A DNA stretch of 64,000 bases from Paraflavitalea sp966211765 (GTDB taxonomy: Bacteria; Bacteroidota; Bacteroidia; Chitinophagales; Chitinophagaceae), in contig CBIHOV010000041.1 of NCBI GenBank assembly GCA_966211765.1, forward strand, positions 12,742 through 76,741. The letters run 5' to 3'. The notes under the pieces are model-generated. The model was not told the DNA's origin. It made no database searches and saw only the letters and a list, made by a program, of their open reading frames with translations. Shown here piece after piece: positions 1 to 9,103 of this stretch (its first letter is position 1; each line of letters begins with the position of its first letter). The translations under genes and the position numbers were made by a program.

Positions 1-96
1 CAATTCATTGGAGAGCTTTAATTCTTCCCATGCCTGCTGCACCAATTCCCGGTCATCCTGGTCCTCGTCTATGATCCATATTGCTTCTGATTGCAT
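1..96 (-). CDS. Response regulator receiver protein, N-terminal part (cut by window edge)
   Basis: The reverse strand opens with ATG at 96 and gives 32 residues that run off the window. They read IWIIDEDQDDRELVQQAWEEL, the beta1 strand plus acidic pocket (DED-x-DDR) of a CheY-like receiver. The pattern is the same as in the four complete single-domain regulators further along (at 3931, 4388, 4990 and 12451). The phospho-acceptor Asp lies outside the window, so whether this is a lone receiver is inferred from the shared N-terminal style. It is transcribed in the same direction as the downstream-lying acetate kinase operon, about 107 bp beyond the ackA stop. Confidence 0.6.
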   Translation of the reverse strand, partial: MQSEAIWIIDEDQDDRELVQQAWEELKLSNEL

Positions 97-203
97 GTCG
101 GTGGGTTTGGTTCGTGTAATAGCTTTAAAATAGTATGCCATTGGAGGAGTAAGCCCTTTCTATATCAAGGATTTCAGATGAAATCGCCAGGGCCAGGTCG
201 AAA

Positions 204-1400
204 TTAAGTAGGAATACCCATGCACTGCCGGGCAATCTCCAGTTCCTCGTTGGTAGGGATCACCAACACCTTCACTGGTTTCGTTCCGCTATGGATAGCG
301 CGGATACCTGTAGCAGGCAATCCGTTCAGCACCGCATCGATCTCGATCCCCAGGTGCGACAGACCATCGCAAACCAGGGCACGCATGCTGCTGTCATGTT
401 CACCCACACCGGCTGTAAAGATCAGGCCGTCCAACCCATTGAGCACCGCCATATAAGAACCAATGTATTTTTTAATGCGGTAAGCATAAAGCTTCCGGGC
501 AAATTGCGCGGTCCTGTCCCCTTGTTCAGCTGCCTTGTCTATATCACGCATATCATGATGCCCCGTTAACCCTTGCAGGCCCGATTGCTTGTTCAGCAAA
601 TTGTCAATATATTCCGCACTATAACCATGGTGCGTCATCAGGTGCAATAGCACCGTGGGATCAATATCGCCGCTACGTGTACCCATTACCAGTCCGCTCA
701 CCGGACTAAATCCCATGCTCGTGTCCAACGACCGGTCGCCCTCCACTGCAGCCACACTACAACCATTGCCCAGGTGCAGACTGATCAATTTCGCCTGTGG
801 CAGGCCCAAAAATTCCCGGGCTTGTCCGGTCACATACTTGTGACTGATGCCGTGAAATCCATATACGCGTATTTTATCCTGCTTGTAGTAAGAGCGGGGT
901 ATAGCGTATTGAGCAGCTTCAGGCGGTAGATCATGATGAAAGGCCGTATCAAAGACCGCTACTTGCCTTGCTCCCGGGAAAAAGGCCGCTGCTACTTCCA
1001 GGCAACGAAAGTTCACAGGGTTATGAAGAGGCGCGAAGGGAAACAATTGTTTGATCTTCTCCTTAACTGCCGGAGTAACAATCATAGCCGATGAAAAAGA
1101 TTCCCCGCCATGCACTACGCGGTGCCCCACCAGTTCAACTGCTGACGGATCTTGAATCACACCATGTTCCGCATGGCTCAACAGCAATACCACCTGCCGC
1201 ATCGCGGCTGAATGATCGGGTAAGGAGAACTGCTGTTTGATGCTTTGTTCCTTTTCGTCGGGAAAGCGCGTGAATTGGATCGAAGCCTCCTTTTCACCGA
1301 TCCTTTCAGCAATGCCCGAGCAAAGCACCTCTTCAGCAGGCATTTCAAAAAGCTGGAATTTCAGCGAGCTGCTGCCCGCGTTGATCACCAATACTTTCAT
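204..1400 (-). CDS. ackA: Acetate kinase
   Basis: A cytoplasmic 398-residue enzyme interconverting acetyl phosphate + ADP and acetate + ATP. The length is usual for AckA. Visible signatures are the N-terminal NAGSSSLKF (ASKHA-fold phosphate loop), GFHGISHKYV, the glycine-rich LHLGNGCSVAA segment and FTAGVGEHD near the C-terminus. It follows the phosphoketolase gene on the same strand with an 18-bp gap, so the two are almost certainly cotranscribed: phosphoketolase makes acetyl phosphate and AckA cashes it in for ATP. No phosphotransacetylase gene is adjacent. The start is the only Met in front of the conserved KVLVINAGSS strand. Confidence 0.97.
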   Translation of the reverse strand: MKVLVINAGSSSLKFQLFEMPAEEVLCSGIAERIGEKEASIQFTRFPDEKEQSIKQQFSLPDHSAAMRQVVLLLSHAEHGVIQDPSAVELVGHRVVHGGESFSSAMIVTPAVKEKIKQLFPFAPLHNPVNFRCLEVAAAFFPGARQVAVFDTAFHHDLPPEAAQYAIPRSYYKQDKIRVYGFHGISHKYVTGQAREFLGLPQAKLISLHLGNGCSVAAVEGDRSLDTSMGFSPVSGLVMGTRSGDIDPTVLLHLMTHHGYSAEYIDNLLNKQSGLQGLTGHHDMRDIDKAAEQGDRTAQFARKLYAYRIKKYIGSYMAVLNGLDGLIFTAGVGEHDSSMRALVCDGLSHLGIEIDAVLNGLPATGIRAIHSGTKPVKVLVIPTNEELEIARQCMGIPT

Positions 1401-1418
1401 TTGTTCATGCTCCTTTGT

Positions 1419-3776
1419 TTATAATTTCCAGTTCCAATCCCTGATCTCAGGCATATCCACACCATGCTGATTAATATAATTGCGGTGTTCGATCAACTTA
1501 TCCTGCATAGCCTGCTTCAGGTACGAAGCATGACTGCCTAAGTCCGGTAAACGGTCAATCACATCCTGCACCAGGTGAAAACGATCCATATCATTGAGCA
1601 CCGTCATATCAAAAGGAGTTGTGATCGTACCTTCTTCCTTATAACCACGCACATGAATATTGAAGTGATTGGTGCGTTTATAGGTCAGCCGGTGAATAAG
1701 CCAGGGATAACCATGAAAGGCAAAGATCACAGGTTTGTTTTGGGTAAACAGTGCATCAAAATCATTGTCATTCAATCCATGCGGGTGTTCTGTTGCTGCT
1801 TGCAGTTTCATAAGGTCCACCACATTCACCACCCGGATCTTTAGATCGGGTAGCTGTTCCCGCAGGATCGAAACCGCAGCCAGTGTTTCCAGCGTGGGCA
1901 CATCACCTGCGCATACCATTACCACATCAGGGTCTGTTCCGGCGTCATTGCTGGCCCAGGTCCAGATGCCGATGCCTTTTGTACAGTGAATGCGCGTCTC
2001 TTCCATCGTGAGCCACTGCGGTGAAGGGTGCTTACCCGCCACCACCACATTTACATAGTGCCGGCTTTTCAAACAATGGTCCATAACCGATAACAGGCAA
2101 TTGGCATCCGGCGGTAAATACACACGCACCACCGATGCTTTTTTATTCACCACATGGTCTATAAAACCAGGGTCCTGGTGCGTAAACCCATTGTGATCCT
2201 GCCGCCACACATGCGAGGCCAGTAAAATATTTAGCGAAGGCAGCTTCCTGCGCCAGTTTAGGTGAGCAGTCATCTTCAGCCATTTCGCATGTTGGTTGAA
2301 CATGGAATCCACTATATGTATAAAGGCTTCATAACAATTGAATACCCCATGCCGCCCGGTTAGCAGGTATCCTTCCAGCCAACCTTCACATTGATGCTCA
2401 CTCAGCATTTCCATTACACGACCATCCCGTTGCTGAAACTCATCACCAGGCGCTGTTTCCCCCAGCCATTGCCGACTGGTAGTCTCAAATACTGCATTCA
2501 ACTTGTTCGACAAAGTTTCATCCGGCCCAAATAACCGGAAATTGCGGTGGTCAGCATTCAGTTTCATCACATCGCGGATAAACGCCCCTAATACCAGCGT
2601 ATCGCCAGGCCCCATTTCACTTCGTTTATGAACAGGCAGACCATACTTCGAAAAATCAGGCATGCGCAGGTCCTGCAATTTGCCGCCATGCGCGTGTGTG
2701 TTGGCCCCCATTCTTTTTTCTCCGGCAGGCGCCAGGGCAGCCAGTGAGGGGAGCAAACCACCTTGGGTATCAAATAACTCTTCGGGCTTATAACTCCGCA
2801 GCCAGGCTTCCAGTTGTTGTAAATGCTCCGGATTATGGGCCGGATCATTCAACGGTACCTGATGCGATCGAAAACTCCCTTCTACCGGATATCCACCAAC
2901 TGTTTTCGGACCTGTCCATCCCTTGGGCGATTGTAGTATGATCATTGGCCAGCAGGGGCGGGTAGCATCCGGGTGTTGCGCAGCATATTGCCTGATCGCC
3001 TGGATCTCGGCTACAACAGCATCCAACGCCTGCACCATTTGCTCATGCATAAGCATGGGTTCATCACCCGCTACCCAATGAGGTTGCCAGCCATAACCTT
3101 TGAAAAGACTGGTCAATTCATCATGTCCGATCCTGGCCAGCAGGGCCGGATTAGCGATCTTATATCCGTTAAGGTGCAGGATAGGCAATACCACCCCATC
3201 CGTTACCGGGTTCAGGAATTTGTTGCTATGCCATGCCGTCGCCAACGGTCCCGTCTCCGCTTCACCATCTCCTACCACGCAGGCAACGATCAACGAAGGA
3301 TTGTCAAATACAGCCCCAAAAGCATGGCTCAGCGAATAGCCCAGTTCTCCCCCCTCATGCATAGAACCGGGGCATTCCGGCGATACATGGCTGGGAATCC
3401 CTCCGGGGAAAGAAAATTGCCTGAAGAGCTTTGTAAGTCCTTCCTCATCACGGGTAATATCAGGGTAGATCTCCGAATAGGTGCCTTCCAGGTAAGTGTT
3501 GGCTACCATGGCAGGCCCGCCGTGTCCCGGGCCGGAGATATACAACATATCCAGGTCATATTGTTTGATCACCCGGTTCAGGTGCGCATAAATAAAATTT
3601 TGACCAGGCGTAGTTCCCCAATGGCCCAATAACATTTGCTTAATATGCCCGATCTTCAGTGGCTGTTTCATCAATGCATTATCGCACAGGTAGATCTGGC
3701 CCACAGATAAATAATTGGCTGCCCGCCAATAAGCATCAATCTTGCGTAAGAGTTCCTGTTCCATAGCTATTGCCAT
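1419..3776 (-). CDS. xfp: Xylulose-5-phosphate/fructose-6-phosphate phosphoketolase
   Basis: A thiamine-diphosphate enzyme of 785 residues, the normal size for the family. It cleaves xylulose-5-P (and often fructose-6-P) with phosphate to acetyl phosphate plus glyceraldehyde-3-P or erythrose-4-P. Visible family motifs are GHWGTTPGQNFIYAHLNR, GPGHGGPAMVAN-TYLEG, the TPP-binding VGDGEAETGPLATAWHSNKF, and SHVWRQDHNGFTHQDPGF in the second half. Whether it accepts F6P cannot be read from sequence. It is the first gene of a two-gene operon with ackA. The protein may start at Met1 or at Met5 (position 3764), since MEQELLRKID is closer to the usual N-terminus. Confidence 0.96.
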   Translation of the reverse strand: MAIAMEQELLRKIDAYWRAANYLSVGQIYLCDNALMKQPLKIGHIKQMLLGHWGTTPGQNFIYAHLNRVIKQYDLDMLYISGPGHGGPAMVANTYLEGTYSEIYPDITRDEEGLTKLFRQFSFPGGIPSHVSPECPGSMHEGGELGYSLSHAFGAVFDNPSLIVACVVGDGEAETGPLATAWHSNKFLNPVTDGVVLPILHLNGYKIANPALLARIGHDELTSLFKGYGWQPHWVAGDEPMLMHEQMVQALDAVVAEIQAIRQYAAQHPDATRPCWPMIILQSPKGWTGPKTVGGYPVEGSFRSHQVPLNDPAHNPEHLQQLEAWLRSYKPEELFDTQGGLLPSLAALAPAGEKRMGANTHAHGGKLQDLRMPDFSKYGLPVHKRSEMGPGDTLVLGAFIRDVMKLNADHRNFRLFGPDETLSNKLNAVFETTSRQWLGETAPGDEFQQRDGRVMEMLSEHQCEGWLEGYLLTGRHGVFNCYEAFIHIVDSMFNQHAKWLKMTAHLNWRRKLPSLNILLASHVWRQDHNGFTHQDPGFIDHVVNKKASVVRVYLPPDANCLLSVMDHCLKSRHYVNVVVAGKHPSPQWLTMEETRIHCTKGIGIWTWASNDAGTDPDVVMVCAGDVPTLETLAAVSILREQLPDLKIRVVNVVDLMKLQAATEHPHGLNDNDFDALFTQNKPVIFAFHGYPWLIHRLTYKRTNHFNIHVRGYKEEGTITTPFDMTVLNDMDRFHLVQDVIDRLPDLGSHASYLKQAMQDKLIEHRNYINQHGVDMPEIRDWNWKL

Positions 3777-3930
3777 TATTCGTATTTAGTGCTTGAATTT
3801 TCCAGGTGGAGTAAGTATAAATCTCATGCCCTGATGACCCTTCCGGCTAGCGCAAATGCTTATTCAGGTTTCGCCAGGCTCCCACGACCGTACGGGCTGG
3901 TACAGGATTTATATAAACACAGTAAAAAAC

Positions 3931-4365
3931 ATGCGTACTACTACATTCAAGGTCGTAGCGGTAGAAGATGATGCGGATGACCGTATGTTACTCGACGAGG
4001 CTTTTAAGGAGATCGGTTATGAAGCCGATATCAAAAAACTAGCCGATGGCGACGTTTTGTTCGATTACCTGGGTAAGATCGACAAAGAATTATATCCCTC
4101 CCTGATTGTATTGGACAATTCCCTGCCCCGCCGCACAGCATTAGATGTCCTGATCCAGCTTAAAGGAAATAAGGAGTACAATCACATACCCGTGGTTATC
4201 TATACCACCATGGTATCGCCCCACGTAAAAGAACAGCTATTGGCGGCGGGTGCACTGGCCTGTCTGCAAAAAGGAGGCGCTATGCAGGAGATTGTGGAAA
4301 ACGTAAAATGGTTCAGGGAGATTGCAGAGGCGCAGGCTGCTGGCAAACAATTGCCCCTGGCATAG
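3931..4365 (+). CDS. Single-domain response regulator (Rcp1-like)
   Basis: A 144-residue stand-alone CheY-like receiver without an output domain. It has the acidic pocket VEDDADDR, phospho-acceptor Asp62 in LIVLDNSLP, switch Thr in VVIYTT and conserved Lys114 in CLQKGG. Such receivers act by protein-protein contact or as phosphorelay intermediates. An upstream in-frame ATG exists at 3856, but the leader it adds is not receiver-like. The ATG at 3931 directly precedes beta1 and is preferred. It is first of three codirectional receivers and divergent from the phosphoketolase gene. The cognate kinase is not adjacent; the nearest complex kinase is at 12903-15923. Confidence 0.9.
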   Translation: MRTTTFKVVAVEDDADDRMLLDEAFKEIGYEADIKKLADGDVLFDYLGKIDKELYPSLIVLDNSLPRRTALDVLIQLKGNKEYNHIPVVIYTTMVSPHVKEQLLAAGALACLQKGGAMQEIVENVKWFREIAEAQAAGKQLPLA

Positions 4366-4387
4366 GGGCGTATTTATTTTATTATTT

Positions 4388-4807
4388 ATGACAAAAGGAC
4401 CAATTATCATTGTAGACGATGATGCAGACGACCGCGAGATCTATGCAGAAGTTATTAGAAGCATGGGCATACCCAACGAGATCAGGTTTTTCGATGCCGC
4501 ACCCGAGGCGCTTGAATATTTGAGCGTCACACCTGAACAACCCTTTGTTATCTTATCCGACATCAACATGCCGAAGATGAGCGGGCTTGAATTTAAAGAA
4601 AAGATACAATCCAATGAATTCCTCCGGCTAAAAGGTATTCCATTTGTTTTTATCTCTACCAATGCCGATCCGGCTGCTGTTCGAAAAGCGCATGTCCTCA
4701 GCGTACAAGGGTATTTTTTGAAGCCTACTAGTATGTCCGAAATCCAGTCCATGCTCTCCAAAATATTTGCTTACTGGGAGCTTAGCAAGCATATTAATAA
4801 TGTGTAG
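4388..4807 (+). CDS. Single-domain response regulator
   Basis: A 139-residue lone receiver with IIIVDDDADDREIY, Asp58 in VILSDINMPKMSG, FVFIST and the terminal YFLKPTS Lys-Pro. It lies 22 bp downstream of the preceding receiver and is probably cotranscribed. ATG 4388 is chosen because it starts immediately before beta1; an earlier in-frame ATG at 4322 would overlap the previous gene. Identity between the tandem receivers is limited to family signatures, so they look like old paralogues rather than a recent duplication. Confidence 0.9.
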   Translation: MTKGPIIIVDDDADDREIYAEVIRSMGIPNEIRFFDAAPEALEYLSVTPEQPFVILSDINMPKMSGLEFKEKIQSNEFLRLKGIPFVFISTNADPAAVRKAHVLSVQGYFLKPTSMSEIQSMLSKIFAYWELSKHINNV

Positions 4808-4989
4808 AGTAGGAAAGAGAAGGTGTAGAGGAAGAAGAAGAATATCGCTGGAAATCGGTGTACACAGATACAGGCCCTACATTCAAAATTATCTTTTCAG
4901 GTATCCAGGCAGAAAAACGATGGAAACGATAGAGTTATCGTTATTGTGGCATGGTATTTTAAGAGAAACGATAAATTATCTTCTTATAC

Positions 4990-5430
4990 ATGAATACAAT
5001 ACAGAATGTATTACTGGCAGATGACGACGCAGACGATCGTATGTTATTTCGGGACATCATCAGAGACCTGGGAATTCGACTCTCACTCCATACCGTCAAT
5101 GACGGGGTAGAACTCATGGATTACCTGAATGCTGCTGCACAATTGCCGGAGGCCTTATTTCTCGACATCAACATGCCTAAAAAAGATGGCTTGGGCTGCC
5201 TCCGCGAGATCAAAGCCAGCGAAAGATTGGCATCCCTTCCGGTTATTATATTCTCCAATTCTGAAAACTACATGTTGGTGGAGTTGATGCTGAATGAAGG
5301 CGCCGCTTACTTTGTACGTAAACAGCCCGGCTATAATAAAATGCTAAAGCTGATCAACAAATTGTTTTCTTTGGATAAGCAATCCCTGCTACAGAAAAAA
5401 GAAATGAACGAGTTTGTGATCAATGCATAG
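4990..5430 (+). CDS. Single-domain response regulator
   Basis: A 146-residue lone receiver with VLLADDDADDRMLF, Asp59 in LFLDINMPKKDG, VIIFSNS, and the conserved Lys in YFVRKQPG, where a Gln replaces the usual Pro neighbour. A Lys/Glu-rich tail of about 20 residues extends beyond alpha5. It is separated from the previous receiver by 182 bp without a gene, so it may have its own promoter. It is third of the receiver cluster and convergent with the DUF4180 gene. No DNA-binding output domain is present. Confidence 0.9.
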   Translation: MNTIQNVLLADDDADDRMLFRDIIRDLGIRLSLHTVNDGVELMDYLNAAAQLPEALFLDINMPKKDGLGCLREIKASERLASLPVIIFSNSENYMLVELMLNEGAAYFVRKQPGYNKMLKLINKLFSLDKQSLLQKKEMNEFVINA

Positions 5431-5485
5431 GCGGCTGCCACCTTAGGGGTCGGTTATTGCTCTTAATTGTGCCATGTGGTTTTTA

Positions 5486-5860
5486 TCAGGCCTTACTTGT
5501 AAATCTTTCTATGGCTGCTGCTACTGATACCACAAAATTGACTTGGCCACGCTTATTGCTTTCAACAATAAACTCGTGTAAACTATTGCTCTGGTAATTA
5601 CTAAAATCGCCTACAATGGCCAGGCGCATCCGGTAGTTGGAGAATTTTTGCAATATTTCACCGGCAATGCCTGTTTTCAGATCAAAGAAAGCTGCTGTAA
5701 TATTCTTTTGGTGAAGGATGATCTTGTCAATATCCTGGTAGTATAAATTTCCCAATAGGTCAAGCCCATCTTCCGCATTGGCTATGACCGTATTGTCTGA
5801 AACTATTTCCGCTATCCTTGTATCGTTGACCTGATGTATTTCGATGTGCATCTTTCCCAA
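5486..5860 (-). CDS. DUF4180 domain protein
   Basis: A small soluble protein of 124 residues matching the DUF4180 family as I know it: HQVNDTRIAEIVSDN at the N-terminus, GLDLLGNLYYQDIDKIILH, FFDLKTGIAGEILQKFSNYR, LAIVGDFS and SLHEFIVESNKRG. Biochemical function is unknown; such proteins often resemble the STAS/SpoIIAA-like fold family. No signal peptide or membrane segment is present. It is transcribed toward the third receiver (convergent) and lies 41 bp downstream of kup on the same strand, so it may be expressed with kup. Confidence 0.8.
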   Translation of the reverse strand: MGKMHIEIHQVNDTRIAEIVSDNTVIANAEDGLDLLGNLYYQDIDKIILHQKNITAAFFDLKTGIAGEILQKFSNYRMRLAIVGDFSNYQSNSLHEFIVESNKRGQVNFVVSVAAAIERFTSKA

Positions 5861-5901
5861 TAGGTTTTAACCTTTACTGCTCAAAGATAGGCTATCGGGT
5901 G

Positions 5902-7875
5902 CTAATCGTCCTGGCCTACCCGTTTTAAATTGAGTTTGGTTATAGGTGCTACAATTAATGGAAATTTCTCTACGGTTACGTTGCTCGGATCCAGGCCAAA
6001 TCCCTTTTCTTCTGAAAGACTGATCTCCTTTATCCAAAAATGAAGTTTCATCATCATACGCTCCCACAACGGTAGTTCATTGTCTTCGCTAAGGTACTTT
6101 TCGAGCACTATAAATTGAAAATCGCCTACTACATTGTTTTTTTCCAGGCTTTCATACCGGCTGGTTACATTTACTTCTTTATTCTTCACAAGATCTTCAA
6201 CTACTTTTCGAAACAACACATTGATACGAGGCTGAATACGGAACCCCAGGCGTAGATCGATCCGGATAATATCATTAGGAATGATGTGATCTACTTTATA
6301 TTCTGCAGTATAAGGATCATCCAGCGTATCAACATGCACAAACCAATAGATGTCAGCCCGTTTGGGTTTTTTGTTTAAGATCGAATAGATAATTTTATGT
6401 TCAATTTCCTTTGGGTTGTCAGCGCTTGTCAGGAAAACCAGGTGGGTAGCAAACTTAGGAACGGTTTTGTCATTGCTCAATTCCTGTATCTTAAGCAGGT
6501 AATGTTCAAGCTTTATAAATTCAACATACCGGTTTTTGATCTTTCTCGCTTTGAACCAATTGTACATCACCAGGAATAACAAACCTCCTACGAGTACGGC
6601 AACATAGCCTCCATGTGGAAACTTATCAATATTGGCAAAAAGAAAACTGCATTCTATCGTCAAAAAGATGAGAAGATACAGGTAAATAAACAAAGATTTT
6701 CTTCTTTTCAGCACCAGGTAATTAGCAAATAAGATCGATGTGGCGATCATGCACAGCGTTATCGCCAACCCATAAGCTGCTTCCATATTAGAAGCTTTTT
6801 TAAAATAAAGGACAATGCTCACACATCCAACATATATTAGTAAATTAATGCCTGGAATATAAAGCTGGCCACGCGCTTCTGTAGGATAGCTGATACGGAA
6901 TTTTGGCCAAAGATTTAACCGCATAGCCTCACTGATCAGCGTAAATGATCCCGATATCAGGGCCTGGCTGGCAATAATGGCTGCAGCCGTAGCAATCGTG
7001 ATCCCAAAATATAAGAACCATGCAGGCATTACCCCATAAAACGGATTGAATCCGGCACTGATCATTTCGTCTGTGATAGTCTTCCCCGTGTTATTATGCA
7101 ATAACCAGGCTCCCTGGCCTAAATAGTTAAGTATCAAACAGGTCTTTACGAATATCCAGGAATACCGGATATTCCATTTCCCGCAATGCCCCAGATCAGA
7201 ATAAAGCGCTTCTGCACCCGTTGTACAGAGAAATACACCCCCCAGAATATAAAACCCATTGGGGTAATTTTTCAATAATTCAATGCCATAGTAAGGATTA
7301 AATGCCTTCAAAACCTGCACGTCATCGGAAACATGTACAATCCCCAGTATGGCAAGCATAAAAAACCAGCAGGTCATTATAGGACCAAAAAGTTTACCGA
7401 TACTGGCAGTGCCAAATTGCTGTATATAAAAGAGTACACTTAAAATTCCAAGAACAATATAAACGACCGTAGATTGACTGATATGCGAAAATACAGGTAC
7501 CTGTTTTAATCCTTCAATGGCTGAAGTTACTGAGATCGGTGGCGTGATCATTCCATCCGCCAATAAGGCCGCCCCGCCGATCATGGCTGGAATGACCAGC
7601 CATCGCTTCCGTCTTCTGACAAGGGCAAACAAGGAAAAAATTCCTCCCTCACCACGGTTGTCAGCATTGAGTGTCAGAATAACATACTTGATCGTGGTTT
7701 GAAGCGTCAGCGTCCAGATAATTAAAGATAATGCGCCAATTACCAAATGCTCATTGATCACTTTCCCGTTGGTGATCGCATTTAAAACATATAAAGGAGA
7801 AGTGCCTATGTCGCCGTATATGATCCCGAGTGCTATCAGTAACCCTGCAAAACTTACCTTATTGTGTGAACCCAT
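5902..7875 (-). CDS. kup: Kup-family potassium uptake protein
   Basis: An inner-membrane K+/H+ symporter of the KUP/HAK/KT family, 657 residues from the chosen start. The N-terminus carries the family signature GIIYGDIGTSPLYV, followed by about 12 hydrophobic segments, NADNRGEGGIFSL after the second helix and a roughly 200-residue C-terminal cytosolic domain. An upstream in-frame ATG at 7947 exists. It is rejected because a good TAnnTTTG promoter lies between it and 7875, and because Kup proteins start close to the first helix. The gene is divergent from a KdpDE-like two-component pair, which suggests regulation by K+ or turgor. Confidence 0.95.
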   Translation of the reverse strand: MGSHNKVSFAGLLIALGIIYGDIGTSPLYVLNAITNGKVINEHLVIGALSLIIWTLTLQTTIKYVILTLNADNRGEGGIFSLFALVRRRKRWLVIPAMIGGAALLADGMITPPISVTSAIEGLKQVPVFSHISQSTVVYIVLGILSVLFYIQQFGTASIGKLFGPIMTCWFFMLAILGIVHVSDDVQVLKAFNPYYGIELLKNYPNGFYILGGVFLCTTGAEALYSDLGHCGKWNIRYSWIFVKTCLILNYLGQGAWLLHNNTGKTITDEMISAGFNPFYGVMPAWFLYFGITIATAAAIIASQALISGSFTLISEAMRLNLWPKFRISYPTEARGQLYIPGINLLIYVGCVSIVLYFKKASNMEAAYGLAITLCMIATSILFANYLVLKRRKSLFIYLYLLIFLTIECSFLFANIDKFPHGGYVAVLVGGLLFLVMYNWFKARKIKNRYVEFIKLEHYLLKIQELSNDKTVPKFATHLVFLTSADNPKEIEHKIIYSILNKKPKRADIYWFVHVDTLDDPYTAEYKVDHIIPNDIIRIDLRLGFRIQPRINVLFRKVVEDLVKNKEVNVTSRYESLEKNNVVGDFQFIVLEKYLSEDNELPLWERMMMKLHFWIKEISLSEEKGFGLDPSNVTVEKFPLIVAPITKLNLKRVGQDD

Positions 7876-7895
7876 GGAGAAAAAATAAGTGGAGT

Positions 7896-7903
7896 CAAAA
7901 GTA
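7896..7903 (-). promoter_or_regulatory. Promoter -7 element for kup (TAnnTTTG type)
   Basis: The reverse strand reads TACTTTTG, an exact match to the Bacteroidota primary-sigma -7 consensus TAnnTTTG, 20 bp upstream of the chosen kup ATG at 7875. No clear -33 TTG was found at 19-21 bp. Its position argues against the longer reading frame starting at 7947. Confidence 0.5.
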
Positions 7904-8029
7904 GAACACGAAATATAAAAATGCCCGGGAAACCATAGGTTGAACAAAATCTTTATAAAATCTTTATACGGCCTGGCGGTTCTATTATACGTCTACATAT
8001 CATTACTTTGCGAGTTAAATAAGCTTAAT

Positions 8030-9103
8030 ATGGCCAGTTTTTTTGCCAGTAAGGTGAAAAATGGAAGGCAATACCTGATCAGTCTGCTGCTTGTCCTGGT
8101 AGTGGCCACTTTGTGTTATGCGCTTTCAGCATATATGGGTTATCAGGTGGTGGCATTGATCTTACTGGTCACCGTCTCTGTGATAGCCGTTTGTTTTGAC
8201 ATTTTTCCCGTCCTGCTGGCGGCACTGGCCAGCGCCTGTATCTGGGATTTCTTTTTCATCCCACCCCGGTACAATTTTCATGTAAGCACTACAGAGGATA
8301 CCATTCTTTTGATCATGTATTTCATCATCGCCATGGTCAATGCCGTGCTTACTTTTAGGGTAAGAATGGCAGAAAAAAACGCCAGAAAGAAAGAAGAAAG
8401 ATCAAACACAATAAAACTATATAACACTTTATTAAATTCGTTGTCACATGAACTCAGAACGCCGATCGCTACAATAATTGGTGCGACAGACAATTTACAG
8501 GCCAACAATACAAAGCTTACAGAACAAAATAAAGACCGGTTAATAGTGGAAATTTCTAAAGCCGCCTTTCGGTTGAACAGGCAGGTGGAGAACTTACTAA
8601 ACATGTCACGCCTCGAATCGGGCTTTATTAAGCCCAGGAAGGATTGGTGTGATGTAAATGAGGTAGTTTATGAAACAGTACGAAAAATAGAGGACAATAA
8701 AATAACGCAGCGAATAACCATCAATATCAATCCGGGTTTACCACTATTCAAAACGGATAAAGATATGCTCGAACAGATTATTTATAACCTGCTCAATAAT
8801 GCTTGTCTTTATACGCAGCCCGATGCCTGGATTCATATTTCTGCGATCAGTCATGCTGATATTTTACAACTCATAATTGAAGACGATGGTCCTGGTTTTC
8901 CCCAGGAAGAAATACAGCATGTATTTGATAAGTTTTACCGGTTAAAAAACGCGAAAGCAGGGGGCACGGGCCTTGGCTTATCCATCGTAAAAGGATTTAC
9001 AGAGGCCTTGGATGGCAGCGTTCAACTCGAAAATATTACAAGGGGAGGTGCAAGGTTTACTATTGAAATGCCTTGTGAAACGTCCTGGTTAAAAGTTGAC
9101 TAA
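8030..9103 (+). CDS. KdpD-like sensor histidine kinase lacking the N-terminal KdpD/Usp sensor
   Basis: A membrane histidine kinase of 357 residues. Three to four transmembrane helices (DUF4118-like, with the WDFFFIPPRYNF turn typical of KdpD) precede a cytosolic kinase with H-box SLSHELRTP (phospho-His about residue 140), N-box NLLNNACLY, DGPGFP and GTGLGLSIVKG. The roughly 400-residue KdpD and universal-stress sensor domains of canonical KdpD are missing. An in-frame ATG at 7940 would add 30 hydrophobic residues. I prefer 8030 because of a promoter-like TTACTTTG at 8002-8009. The gene ends in an overlap (TAATGA) with the regulator gene, showing translational coupling. No kdpFABC is in the window; the divergent neighbour is kup. 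Confidence 0.88.
   Translation: MASFFASKVKNGRQYLISLLLVLVVATLCYALSAYMGYQVVALILLVTVSVIAVCFDIFPVLLAALASACIWDFFFIPPRYNFHVSTTEDTILLIMYFIIAMVNAVLTFRVRMAEKNARKKEERSNTIKLYNTLLNSLSHELRTPIATIIGATDNLQANNTKLTEQNKDRLIVEISKAAFRLNRQVENLLNMSRLESGFIKPRKDWCDVNEVVYETVRKIEDNKITQRITININPGLPLFKTDKDMLEQIIYNLLNNACLYTQPDAWIHISAISHADILQLIIEDDGPGFPQEEIQHVFDKFYRLKNAKAGGTGLGLSIVKGFTEALDGSVQLENITRGGARFTIEMPCETSWLKVD

Noticed and set aside
7940..8029. N-terminal extension of the KdpD-like kinase
   Set aside because: It would cross the kup promoter region and adds only a poorly formed hydrophobic leader; a promoter-like element lies just before the ATG at 8030. Not excluded completely.
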